Source of the DNA: Cryptomeria japonica | Taxonomy: Eukaryota > Streptophyta > Pinopsida > Cupressales > Cupressaceae | Assembly: GCF_030272615.1 (NCBI RefSeq) | Contig: NC_081405.1 | Span: 155,665,613-155,729,612 of the forward strand | Length of the DNA: 64,000 nucleotides | Reading direction: 5' to 3' | In this document: piece after piece, positions 13,234 through 24,547 of the stretch | How the letters are laid out: every line of letters begins with the position of its first letter | How positions within the stretch are numbered: the first letter of the stretch is position 1 | The notes under the pieces: model-generated | Database searches by the model: none | Seen by the model: only the letters and a program-made list of their open reading frames with translations | Told to the model about the DNA's origin: nothing | Translations under genes and position numbers: made by a program

Positions 13234-13457
13234 ATGTGCTACCCCAAGCCTTCAAGATAGGTGACCTGGTTCTTTGCAAGAATCAGAGAAATGTCAATGT
13301 GTCACTAGAACAACAAGGGAAATTTAGCCCGAATTGGTTGGGTCCATACATTGTCACCTTTGTTTATAGTTTGAGTGTCTATGGATTATCCTATATGGAT
13401 GGTATGCCTCTAAAGGAACCTATCAACACTTCCCACCTACATACATATTATGTATAG
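13234..13457 (+). mobile_element. Ty3/gypsy integrase C-terminal fragment, copy 1
   Basis: The translated fragment contains FKIGDLVL, then GKFSPNWLGPYIV and MDGMPLKEPINTSHLHTYYV. This is the C-terminal GPY/F-type module of plant Ty3/gypsy integrase (usual form GKFxPNWxGPYxV ... DGxxL.xPxN...LK.YY). It begins directly at the end of the LTR block, so one element appears to have inserted into, or recombined with, an older gypsy pol. Only the last 70 or so residues remain. The region just to its right contains a short TG-rich run (about 13590). Confidence 0.8.
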
Positions 13458-15160
13458 AAGAAAAACTTTATGTCGTGTCATGATGCTTAGATTATTATTC
13501 TAGTCATGTCATGATATATCTTCATTAACATGAAATCTAATTATCTCTATGTTATGAGGTGACTGTGCATATGCATGTATGTGCATGTGTGTGTGTGTAT
13601 GTTTATATGTTTTATCTATATATTAGAAACATATATATAATGATCATCATAGAATTTAATCATGCATATACACAACAATATGTAAATAAAATCATGATGT
13701 ACATCTAATCTAAACCATCCATCACATTAGCATATATAATGAGCATGTATAATAAAGAGTGTGTCCATAATAACACAAGATAAGGTCGGAATGATAAAAT
13801 CTAATATGTGTGTCTGTGTAATGTCAATATCAATGTAAATGTATCACATCACTAAAAAATACATTATGTTGGCGTATGTATCTCTGCAATACATAAGTAC
13901 ATCTCTATATCAATCAAAAGAATGCTATAAATTGAATGAATTAAAAATGGATCAATCCCTACAAAATGTCTCATGACTCCTCACCCTATGATGGATGGGT
14001 CCTAGATATTATGGGTGTTGGAGGATCCTGGTCTTGGCATGAGGGTTGTCTCACTAAGGTGGACTGCGATCTCATAGCAGTGGTGCTTCATGACCATAAG
14101 GCCCTCATCTCCACCACAGTATCCCATCATGCCATGAGATCCTCTTGTAGCAAAGCCTCTCTCTAGTGCTCCATTCTTGGGAAATCCACTTTTTGGGGAG
14201 GTTAAACAAGTCCTAGGGAGTGGACACATGGCCAAATTTGGCCTTCACCCATAGGTACACCATGAGGCCCATTAAAAATGCTCCAAAACTAACTCTAGGA
14301 GTTGGTTTAACCCTTTGAAAGTCCACCCAAAGTTTACCTACGGGTCAACTCTGAGTTGACCCTCCTAATGGCTCACTGTCCTAGATTTACTTGGGACCTT
14401 CAAGGATAATCTGGAATTATATCATTGGTAAAATAAATCTCTCAAAAGGTGACATGACAATGCCAGCTCAACATACAACATATGTGTCAAGTGACACTAC
14501 AAAAAGAATTCCACATCACAAATACACACATGGCAATTGTCTCTTGTAGGATTTACACAAATTAATAAATACAATTTAACACACATGCAAACATTTACGT
14601 TTACGAATAAAATACAATACATACGGGGTGTTGTCTCTCCAAATAGACAACCCCTGGTTTTACGAACGTACTTAGGTCTAGGCTTGATTCTCCATAATGT
14701 TTCCATGGTCACATGGATAATTTTCCTGCGCATCTCAATTATACATTAGTAATTCTCAAATAACCTCATATAAAATTAAACATATGAATAAGAATACAAA
14801 TCAATCACTCTGCATACAATTGACATCATACAAATCATTTTACCACATATCAAATCACACCACATAAGAAATTTATCATAATCCTCATAAATTTAATCCA
14901 TTCATAAGATATGCATCATATTTATAGCATCATAATAAAGTCCTGCAAATCAAATAAATGACATACACCATCTCAATGTTATCATATCCTAGAATCATAT
15001 AAAATTCTATATCCATAATGCATAAAAATGAAGCATCAATATATCAATGTTATCCAATCCTAGGATCATATAAAGCTCTATATCCATAATGCATAAAAAT
15101 AAAGCATCCATAATAGTTCCAACATAAAAATCATTGAAATGCTAGGATGGGTCAGGGTAG
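13458..15160. other. No gene recognised; includes a 775-bp copy-1-specific segment
   Basis: Repetitive AT-rich DNA. Bases 14041-14815 have no counterpart in copy 2, where 'cttggcat' joins directly to 'acaatagacatc' (about 49399-49400). 'gcat' is present at both edges. Short frames in it resemble nothing known. Bases 14930-15130 contain a doubled 'atatcaatgttatcc ... atccataatgcataaaaat' motif. Confidence 0.55.
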
Positions 15161-15164
15161 GGCC

Positions 15165-15557
15165 TCACACAAATAGGGCTTCAAGTTTCTCAAACTCATC
15201 ATCTTCTCTCTTCATTTCCTCCAATTCCTTTGCATATAAAGCTTTCCAATCACTCTTGCTAGTTGATGATGCAGATGTGTGAAAAGAAGATTCGGTCTTT
15301 GCATCTCCTTGAGGACCAAATTCTTCAAGCTCAAAAGCAAATAATTTTCCAACCAAAGTATCCCTGTTAACATAAGTGTTAGCCATTGTTCTCAGTTCAT
15401 TAATTGCAGTAGCCTTCATCTTGTAAGACGGTGGAAAATATCTCAATACTTTAGAAATAATCTCATCTTCGCTCAGAGATCCACCACAACATTGAATTCT
15501 CATAACAATTTCATTAAATCTTTTCATAAAAGCAGTAATCCTTTCATCTTCTTCCAT
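15165..15557 (-). mobile_element. Ty1/copia gag fragment, copy 1 (broken element)
   Basis: The frame of 130 codons begins MEEDERITAFMKRFNEIV and continues with DEIISKVLRYFPPSYKMKATAINEL. This is the UBN2/gag domain of plant Ty1/copia elements (pattern E.I..F..R...I.......G...D..I..K.L..LP..Y). The C-terminal part is Ser/Lys/Glu-rich. Homology probably extends a little upstream (to about 15690). No zinc knuckle, protease, integrase or RT follows, so only a gag remnant survives. Copy 2 keeps the same frame at 49752-50144. Confidence 0.8.
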
Positions 15558-17270
15558 TTTCAGATTCTCACAACATACCCGCTAACCATCAAGCTTAGCA
15601 ATTTTAACAGTAGGGTCATTTTTTTGTATGCATTTACTTGTGTTTTGGGAGTATCCAAGGCCATCTTACCCTTGGGAGGGTAGAATGGTCTTGCGGGTGG
15701 AAGGTTGTTTGACAACCTTAGAGTGAGAGGCTCTCTTTAAGAGAGTGATCTCAAGGGTTTGTTTATGTGACCCTTGCTGCATAGTTTTGTTTATGCATTT
15801 GGGGGTCATAAGGGGAGATATTATGGCATGTATGCCTTGGGGGTCATAAGGATGTTGGGTCAAGATGGATTTGTGATGTGTTCTTGGTTGCCATGAGATG
15901 GCTTGTGTTCTACTATCTTGTATTTCTCCTCAAGGTACTTGGTCCACTTCCACCCATGTAAAAATCACATTATGTGATGATGTTTAGCCTTGGGATGGGA
16001 ATGTGTTTGTTTTGAGTTTTCCATGCTTGTTTGTGTATTGTTTGAGTGTAACTCATCTAGGTCTTGGTTCTCCAAGCTTGAGGGTGGCTTATAGTAAGCC
16101 TAGGTTGGGAGGTGAGCCCTCCATGGACACCACCTTAGGATTTTGTATTGTAGGTTGCTTTGGGAAGGGATTGAAGGAAAAGCTTGGATATGGTCTTGCT
16201 GATTTTATTTTAGTTGCAAAAAGAAAAAGAATGTAATATTGTATTTTTATTGTAAAGAAAATAAGGGAAAGGAAAGAGTTTTCTATTGTAATTTTATTGT
16301 AAAAGAATAAGAAACTATATTATTGACTGAGTTTTAAGTTGTACTTTATTTGATGTATGGATCATTTAAATAAAAATAGTGCATTTGATTAATTTTGTTT
16401 TGTATAAGTTGCAAAGGAAAAGAAATGTATTATGTTGTTCAAATATTATTGCAGAAAAGAATTAGATGTTTTATTCTGTTTTAAAATATTAATGTATTTT
16501 TTTTATCTTGTTGTTGTTACTCATGGATTTTTAGAATTATTAGTTGCATATGTCTATGAGATTATTTCTGCTACTATTTACATATTCTGTAATCGCATGT
16601 TAAGTAGAAAGCCATTAAACTAGAAAGGATAAATTGCAGATGTAAAAATTAGTCATTTTGCTTAAGTTATAAATCTGGAAAATGCATGCTAGTAGGAAAC
16701 AAAAAAAGAAAGAAATTTAATTTTAATTCTATCACTGTTTTTCATTCTGTAAAAACTATAAATTTACTCATTCTGTAGATAAATAAAATTGTCATGCTTT
16801 GCAAAATCTGTAAATAACTCTAGACTATTTAACATATCTTTAAGGTTAACTATGTAACATTAAAAATGAAAAGAAATACATTTATTTAAATCTGTTAGAT
16901 TAAATATTCTGCCTTAATGCTTAAATAAAAAAATACAGATTTAGACATAGAAGAGAAATCTAAAAATTCAAATAGATTTAAAAATAAATTAAAAAAATAG
17001 TTAGTTCTAAAATGGCTTGTTAAAAGATCAAAATAGGTATTTTCATTAAATAGAGTCATACATTTTAAATCTATTGATAAAGAAAAAAATATATTTATCT
17101 GGTTATGAAAGTTGTTGGTTTCCTTTATTTATTTACCAGTCTTTTAAAACCCCTATATATTTTAACATATTCATTTTAAAATGAGAATATATATATTATT
17201 ATATTGTTGTTCATATATATATAAAAAAAAATTAAATTTATAAAAAAAAAGATTTAAAAAAAACTAACCC
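15558..17270. other. Retroelement-type non-coding DNA, no gene recognised
   Basis: The left part (15700-16240) is GT-rich and similar in texture to LTR U5/leader DNA. A 77-codon plus frame (16003-16236) is shared with copy 2 but matches no family. The right part (16240-17270) is strongly AT-rich with A and T runs. It probably belongs to the LTR whose minus-strand start lies at 18513. Confidence 0.35.
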
Positions 17271-17565
17271 TAGACCCCCCAGGGTTACCTCGGAGCCGAG
17301 GGCTCCCATGGGCTCCCCGGGCAGTGCAGTCCCTCTGTGGGCCGCAACCCATAGAGGCGCCGCTATAGGCCACAACCCGCAAGGGCGGCCGTGGCCGCAA
17401 CCCACAGTGGCGCCCACAGCACCACTGCAGGTGGCGCCACCCCCTTCCGCGGCCCTCTTTAGACTCGTAACCCCTACGTTAACCCAAACCGTCGCCTGCG
17501 TTTATACCCTGTTGTGGCCTCTGTGAATAATTTTGCCTCTCCGCCATGGCTGCTTGCATCCTGCA
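17271..17565. repeat. GC-rich island with degenerate direct repeats, copy 1
   Basis: About 290 bp of GC-rich sequence, rich in CpG, embedded in strongly AT-rich DNA. Three imperfect repeats of roughly 30 bp share 'ggcc(g/a)caaccc' followed by 'ggcg(c/g)c' (about 17337-17440). Copy 2 has the same island (about 51850-52150) with several CpG sites changed to TpG or CpA and small indels. It may be the promoter or early transcribed part of the surrounding LTR. Confidence 0.6.
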
Positions 17566-17575
17566 TAACACGAAA

Positions 17576-17600
17576 CCCTAACCCGAATTTCGGGTTAGGG
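17576..17600. repeat. Telomere-like palindrome, copy 1
   Basis: A 25-bp perfect inverted repeat: arm CCCTAACCCGAA, central T, arm TTCGGGTTAGGG. The arms contain CCCTAACCC, close to the plant telomere repeat. The copy-2 version (52179-52203) is also perfect although both arms changed. Confidence 0.85.
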
Positions 17601-17862
17601 CAAACAAGAGTTGGTATTAAAAAAAACAAAACAAAGAGAGAATAGGATGTTTAGTTTATAGAATTTTTTTTAAGTTAGTTTAGCTTTTAATATATTTTAG
17701 TAAATTTAGAATGGGGGGAAACCCTATTCAAAATTTGAATAGGGTAACCCCATTCATTTCTAGAGTAAATGGAATTTTTATTAAGGGTTATTTAGTTTTA
17801 TTATATCTTATAATTTGATTTATATATTTTGTGTTTATATATATATATCAAATATGCTTAAA

Positions 17863-17865
<3 letters not shown>

Positions 17866-17939
<74 letters not shown>
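17866..17939. repeat. (TA)n microsatellite, copy 1
   Basis: An uninterrupted run of about 35 TA dinucleotides. The homologous site in copy 2 (about 52470-52506) is much shorter and contains TG and GA interruptions, so this run has expanded or contracted since the duplication. Confidence 0.92.
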
Positions 17940-17943
<4 letters not shown>

Positions 17944-18439
17944 TTAAGTTAAATTCCTTTTTGGTTTACTTTTTTTAATAAGTTTTAACAAAAGGCAAAT
18001 GTTAATATTTAGTCATAGGGGATTAATTTTCATCCACATTAATCTATTGGCTTTTCAAAATTTTAATTTTATAGGGCAATCATTATTATGGATTTATTTA
18101 ACCCTTTAGTCGAATTTTAGGCACCTTATATATATAGCTCAATTGATTATTAAATTTTAATAATCTAAGTGCTAGAATTATTTTAATTAATTCCTAGAGC
18201 AATTAAAGATTATTTGAGATTAATAATATCTCTTGCCAATTTAGTTAGAGAGTGTTGTTTAAATTAATCCATTAATTAATGAAATAATAATGATTCTTTT
18301 GGAGAATCTATTTCCGCATTTAATTTATTTTCTCATGCTTGATTAAGTTAATTAGATTCACTTTAGTAGACAAGCTCTTTTAAATTTCAGAGTTCAAACA
18401 TAGTTAAGACAAAACTTATTATTGCATTTTTATTTTAGC

Positions 18440-18513
18440 TTAACTAGTTTTATTAGGTTGTTCAAAAAAAAATTTGTTGTTTCGTTTCTTGCCCAAAAAG
18501 TCTGGGCGTGACA
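18440..18513 (-). mobile_element. Probable LTR start (TGTCACGCCC), minus strand, copy 1
   Basis: On the minus strand a sequence begins TGTCACGCCCAGACTTTTTG at 18513. TGTCA(C/T)GCCC is a common start of plant LTRs. It would extend leftward into the AT-rich DNA and GC-rich island. The copy-2 equivalent starts at 53080 as TGTCATGCCC. The other end was not located, so element length and family are unknown. Confidence 0.4.
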
Positions 18514-21500
18514 AGCTCTGCTTCCAAGTCCGACATCAGTTGATGCACTTGGGGGTAGTCAAGGTGACCAGCTGCACCCTGTTGGGTGGCATCCACCTAT
18601 CAATGAAGGTCATCAACTTGGCTCAGTAGAGCATCACATTCCCTCTCAGCACTCTCAGCTCATGTCACCACCCGGTCTCTCTCTTTGAGGACAATGAGAA
18701 CCTCCAGTAGAGCCTAATCCCTTTGCCTCATCATGGTGACCAACTATGCTAATCCTTGCATCAGTTCCACCTGGCCCTCCTCGTATGTTGTCTGTAACCA
18801 TGCTATAGGCTCAAATAGGTGAGCGTGTCTCCTTGTTGTTTGGAGGGGCCGATAGGAATCCAGCACTGGGCCCCAGGTCTGCATAGTAGGGACAATCTCT
18901 GTAAGTGCCGAATGGAAAAATCTCAACCACTCAACAACACCCTCTACAAACAAAAAACATTTCTCTGTCAATATATATAGTATCTAAATTTCTACATATT
19001 GTCTGCCTTGCCAATTAGAACAATAACTAGACTTAAAGTCTTAACTTAGGATTGGTCATCCATTATGAATAGCTATCATTCCCATGAATGCGGTTCATTT
19101 ACTTGTCAACCTAGGGATACATTACTTGAAATGGGCCTGCATTGTTTGTTCACTAAGTTCCAATAAGGGTCATTCTATCCTACTGCAACAACTGAAGCTA
19201 TTGAAATAAACATGCAAAAATATAGCAACTAAATGGCTACAAGAAATCTTAACACTAATAGATGATTTTAAATGAACAACTATTATCTAAGTTCAAAGAT
19301 AACAAATAGGAATTACTCTGTTTTCTTTGGCTGTAGGATTCAGTCACAGGATCTGGTTCCAGTGGTTGTAGGAATAGTCAATTGCCAGAACAACTACTAC
19401 AACAAAAGAAAACTTAATTTAAAAATTGCACATGATTACTGACCAAGTGGCCCCCCTTGGATGAGCGTACCAGATCTCAAAACGATTCCAAATGCTCAGA
19501 ACAATGTAGTTTTATTCATTATTTCCAAAAGCTGATACAATACATAAAATAAAGAAAATACTTCTTAACTCTGAAAACTCTGTCTAACCTCTATGAAGAG
19601 TTGCAAAACTTTATTTATAAGAAAGTTATAACAAACTTTCAACTACCTAGACCACGCCCATGAAACCAAGCAGAAAATTTTATTACAATAGGAAGAAGTA
19701 AACCACAAAGATCGTGAGTCTTCATCATTACACGACTAGGAATATAGCATGATGATTTCTACTAGATTGTAACCTGTTGAAGACAATTGTAAATTGATCT
19801 GGTATTGCCTCGCTATTCTTCAGCCGCTTCATTCGAACACCATCTCCCTTATTGTCTTTAATGCTCTTACCTGCGTCAAAAAATCTCTAACTGTTTGCAT
19901 GGCATGATCCTCCAGCCGGCTTAGCTTGACCGCTTCTGCAACAACTTATTTACTCCTGCATCAAATGTTAGAACATGCAAGCACATATATGTCCATTTTC
20001 CATCAACCACAACATTTATACATCCATACATGAAATTGCCATAGTAATTTGCATAGCCACAAGAATACTTAGCCAAAATAATACAAGGTTCAACAGGTCC
20101 AGTTAATATTCAATATGCACATAGTCAAAACTCTAATATATCCTACAACCTTCACATTGTCCCATTATGCAACTTAAAACACAAGAAAACCTTATCAGCC
20201 ATAGACATAAAAGAGCTAGTATTTCAGCTCATCACATATATATACATATATCAAAGCATGTATGAGAGACTGAAATACATGAACTAAAATCAAAATGCAT
20301 ACTAGGATCGCCCCTCTTCCAGTCTAGGTCTTATGGTGGCACCCTACTAGTGAATCCCTTCGTGACTGCTGCTGGTATCGATGGCCACACCGATGGTGCA
20401 GATGGTGGTGCAAGAGGCGATTGTGGGAGCCTCCTCACTACAAGTGCTAGTCTCTTTGGGCTCGGGCTCCCCACCTTCTATGTTTTCCTAGCCTCTCGCC
20501 CTCATCCCTCAAGGAGGTCCAGTGCTCGCTATCACCTCTCAAAGCTCCAGCATCTCCTCCTGCTATATCTGGTGGGAAGATTGGAGCAGACCCTACCCTG
20601 CCCCACCAACTTGCAAAGTCCAAAGTGACTCTGACATCATCAGTTTCTAGCTATCGTGTGAAGTCATCAACATCACTACCCTCAGAGTTGTCTTGAACAT
20701 CTCTAAGGGTGGGACGAGGTAGGTCTTGAGGTCATATTGTGCTCCTAGTTGAACATACATATGTCAGCACGATGGGTGTGATGGTCTGCACCTACCCAAA
20801 TTGTCACATGCACCATCGCTAGTAGTACGACATAATGATGTGGTCCTAGCGACCAAGTACGAACTGGTTGCATTGCATCTATAGAAATTGCGTGCAATCT
20901 GCAGTCCATATCCCCATATCCCGAATCGACTGCCAGATGACATCCCCGATCTTGAGCTGATCAAGGGTGACCCTACAATACATAAGTTCACTGGTCTACC
21001 ACTCACCACACTGTAACGAATAATAGTGTGTCCTTGACATATCTAGCGACATTGGCACCGGGAATCTGACTAGAGACGCGTGTATGTAATATGCTCGAAT
21101 ATCCACACTTGCAGCAGAGTGCACACTATAAGGCTCTGATACTCATGTTGAACATACCAAGAGATATCATACTATAGGTACGTGAGCATTTTTCACCCCC
21201 ACGCATACACTGTCCCATGTTCCTCCATCTCCTAGATCAAGGGCATCAACCTGATAGTCAACTCTGATCCGTGACCATCTGTAAGTACCCATTGTGCCAT
21301 GATTTCTATCATGATGAGTCATACCAGGGAAATCAAAACTCAACCCTAGCCCAATGCTCAAAAATATAGGTGCCCAGTCGCATCGACCCTCTAACCGAGG
21401 GCCCTCTCCCTATGTGCTCAGCTCCACTCCTAATAAAATGGCAGATGATACTCTCTCCTTGTGAATAAGTAGCTGAAGCATACGATAGATGTCGAATAGA

Positions 21501-22060
21501 TTCATGGTCATCTCCCCTATCGACAAATGAAATGACATAGTATCTGTGTCCCATCTCTCCATGAGGGCTTGCAGCATCGACGCGTGGAACTAGAACTCTG
21601 GTAGAGAGAAAGTCCACCATAGTCCCACTCTTTGGAGTAACCCTCTATTTTCCACTGACATCTCCTCCACTTGGTCCTAAAATGTCTAAAGAAGATGGCC
21701 CAATGTATGCTCTCGCATCTCCAGCAAAATCTTCACAAAGATAAAATTATTCATCAGTCTCCATCGATGATCTGATTCGGATGCTAGTGCATCCTTAAGA
21801 TGTCACCATGTTTTCTAGATGCCACTGTCCAGGGCAGACCACAATGCGGTCTTTGGATGAAAACGCACGTCTAGAATGAGTACATGGCACCAAGACCCAG
21901 ACATGTCCCTCGAACACCTTCGTTGTGCTAAAGAGAAAAATGCTTAAAACATACATAAAATCATGCATTGGAGTGTGATTCAAGGCATACCTACCTGGGC
22001 TCCTCTCCGTGCTCCACTACACTCCATAACTCCTCGATTCTACTCAACCTATTAAAATCT
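18514..22060 (-). pseudogene. Decayed multi-exon gene or element of unknown family, copy 1
   Basis: Several minus-strand stretches look once-coding. One at 21983-21795 has WVLVP...RRAFSSKDRIVVCPGQWHLEN. One at 21620-21333 has MVDFLSTRVLVPR and GHRYYVISFVDRGDD. Others lie at 21361-21167 and 18971-18744. The last is preceded by a good acceptor ('ttttttgtttgtag') and includes WGPVLDSYRPLQTTRRHAHLF, then a Glu/Arg/Leu-rich coiled-coil-like tail interrupted by stops. Copy 2 keeps the same stretches (53081-56625). I do not recognise the family; a plant-mobile-domain-type or other transposon-derived protein is possible. At 19490-19960 an LTR-like segment (minus strand, 'ttataaata' then 'gaataaaact') appears to interrupt it. 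Confidence 0.4.
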
Positions 22061-22565
22061 CAACAAAAATAGCCACAGTGAATAATGAAAATAACCCTTC
22101 CCAAGGCCCACTTTTGAGTATATAGACTAATTTTCACCCAAAAATTTTCTCAACCATTTGGGGACAATTTTGGCTCATTTTCCTTCCTATTTTTACCCAC
22201 CTCGATGGGGGAAAAACATGAGGGGTCATATACTCACCTTTTTTTAGATTTTTTTCTTCTATCCGTGCTAATGCTTCTTAAGCATTCTTCTCGCCAAAGT
22301 AGATTCCTCTATTTTTCATGTTGACAAACTTTCAAATTTTGCAGCATGGGATTCATCACACCAAATACTGTGGTTTCTCATGAAGAATTGGGGGCATCAC
22401 CTATGACTATTGACTCGATCGAGCTGCAACCTCTATAGTATCCTTTTTGGGTTAAGTGATTATTGCATTGATAGCACTACATGAGCTCAATGAATTCATC
22501 TTTTTGAAACTACTTTAGTATGCATGATCCCTTGAGTCGACCAATTCACTAAGGTGGGGGAAAAA
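22061..22565 (+). other. Untranslated DNA ending in a polypurine tract, copy 1
   Basis: No open frame of note. The interval ends in 'aaggtgggggaaaaa' directly before TGTAGTG. This is the arrangement of a polypurine tract just upstream of a 3' LTR, and it suggests the following LTR reads rightward. Confidence 0.5.
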
Positions 22566-23584
22566 TGTAGTGTCCTAAATTGTGTCTAGTGCATTTATGA
22601 CACTTATAAATGGCACCTGGTGCATTGATTATGAATTCGCTATCAAAGTCCCATCATTTTAGCTCGTCTTCGACCGTAATGGCTCTTCGCACCTCTTCCT
22701 CGCACTAAAAACATTTCTTTGCTCATTTTGAGGGGTTCCCTTTTGGGTTCTTATCTCATCCCTCTCTAGGTGGCTCTCTTGGATCTAATATTGATCTCTT
22801 GATGCTCTCTTGAACGCCTCACCAAAACTATCAAACTATCTCTATCTACAAAATTCTTGCAACTATCTTACAACCACAAAGCACACATCTCGAGATTCAT
22901 CATGCTCATATCCCGAAAAAGGGGTTTTGGCTACATTCCTTGTCTTCACTTTATTTTTTATCTATCTCTTTTTATCATTGCATATAATCATCTTGTCTTA
23001 TCTCTAAGTGTATCTATTATCTAGGTGCATTTAGTTTATCAATACATCACTTTTATCTATTCTCAATAGGGGCTTGCTTCCATTAAGTGGAGTATAGTTT
23101 CTATCTTCATTTACTCATTTTATCTTTTATCAAATCTATCTATCTGGTTGTCTGTGGAGGTGGAAACACCAAAGAGGGGGTCTGACTGAGGCAGACCCCT
23201 ATACAACCCCAACATTTTCCCCCATCTCTATGTGTGCAGGTGACGAAGAGGTTATGTGCAGTTGAGAGAAGTCGTTGTTGGCCCTCGAGATGGTTATGTA
23301 TTTTCTGGTCGTACAGACGACAGCGCACCCCGCTAGTGTCCAAAACCTATAACCTTCCCAACTCTTTGGTATAAACTACTTTGGTTTTGTATCGCTCTAC
23401 TAATTCATATTTTTGTATTTCATTGTTTCTACACTTTAAATCATTCAATTATTTCTCTTTTAGCATAAGCATTTGTTTTATTATCCCCTGGCTCACCCTT
23501 AGCGCAAGTTTAAGTGAGGTAGTGGTGGATCGATTTTCTCTCTAGGATTCATCATCCTAGAGGTAGCGAATCCCCTCCTCTACA
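22566..23584 (+). mobile_element. LTR, 1,019 bp, copy 1
   Basis: Starts TGTAGTGTCCTAAATTG and ends CCTCTACA, giving short inverted termini (TGTAG/CTACA), and is preceded by a polypurine tract. Its copy-2 partner (57170-58188) is exactly the same length. No matching 5' LTR or pol was found nearby, so it is a 3' LTR remnant of an otherwise lost or decayed element. Family is uncertain; the TGTAGTGTC start and polypurine tract would suit Ty3/gypsy. Confidence 0.6.
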
Positions 23585-24361
23585 TTTTAATCTTGGCTAT
23601 ATTTCATTGTTGTAAGAATAAATATGGTAATGAAGTGATGTTTCCTTATGTATAGAGCATGATATAAATGGGATATTGTTATTGTAGCATGAGAGTATGA
23701 TTTATCATCATGTTAGATGTAGTATATATGGGGTAAGCAATCCCTGTAAGATATGCTTTGTATCCTAGATGGATGGTGTTCTTTCAATTAGAGTTTATAG
23801 TTCTAGTTGATGTGAATGATGATTATGCATTATTTGTAATGTGAGTTGTGCATTGTATAAAAGATCTATGTGGATTTTTTATTGGAAGTGGTTAATGATT
23901 ATGCTTTAAAGATGTTATGGATTATTATGGTAGGTTTAGTTGATTAGGAACATTTGGATTTGGAGCTTTAAAATGAACCTTTCATATTAGTTTTATCATA
24001 TGCTATACTTCTATGGGTAAATGATAATGTGGAAAAGGATATTGTAGAAGGAAATATATCTTATTCTTGAACGATGGGTTAGTAAAATGGTTATTGGTTT
24101 ATGATCTTAGTTATGTTGACATTGAATTTAGTGTAGAAAGAAGTGGTATAATTATATGATGTTCTTAAATATGTTATGTTAAGTAATAGCATTGAGATAC
24201 CCTAGGGAAAGATAGTCTATGTGATATAAGTTTATTTCCGCTTGCGTATTCTATGTCTTATGATCATGTATATATGTGTATCTTGAGTTTAAGAGCATTG
24301 TAATTGATCATTTAAAAAAAAAATCTCTATTTTCTTTGTTATTTGGGACCAGCCTTAAACC
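23585..24361. other. No gene seen
   Basis: AT-rich DNA with 'gatgatta(t)' wording and a run of A at about 24314. No frame or known repeat was recognised. Confidence 0.5.
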
Positions 24362-24547
24362 ACACACACTAAGCAACATATTAAGTCTAGAGAGTGTTAG
24401 TCAACTTTGAGTGTTTAACTCTTTTAAGTCCAGAAGTGTATTCTTAGTGTGACCATATACATTAAGCATAATATTAAGCCAAGAAAATATCAGTCAACTC
24501 TAAGTGTTTTAACACTTTTAAGTCTAGAAGTGTTAGTTTAGTGTGTG
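24362..24547. repeat. Two-unit tandem repeat (~100 bp), copy 1
   Basis: Two diverged head-to-tail units share 'taagca(a/t)a(a)tattaag', 'tcaact(t/c)t(g/a)agtgttt' and 'cttttaagtc(c/t)agaagtgt'. The copy-2 partner is at about 58967-59153. Bases 24548-25248 to its right contain no recognisable gene. Confidence 0.7.

Noticed and set aside
16003-16236. 77-codon plus frame shared by both copies (partner 50485-50823)
   Set aside because: Lies in LTR/leader-like DNA, no recognisable domain; openness is expected at 3 % divergence.
20350-20628. Plus-strand frame with Gly/Asp-rich start
   Set aside because: Overlaps minus-strand coding debris and is not preserved in the same length in copy 2.
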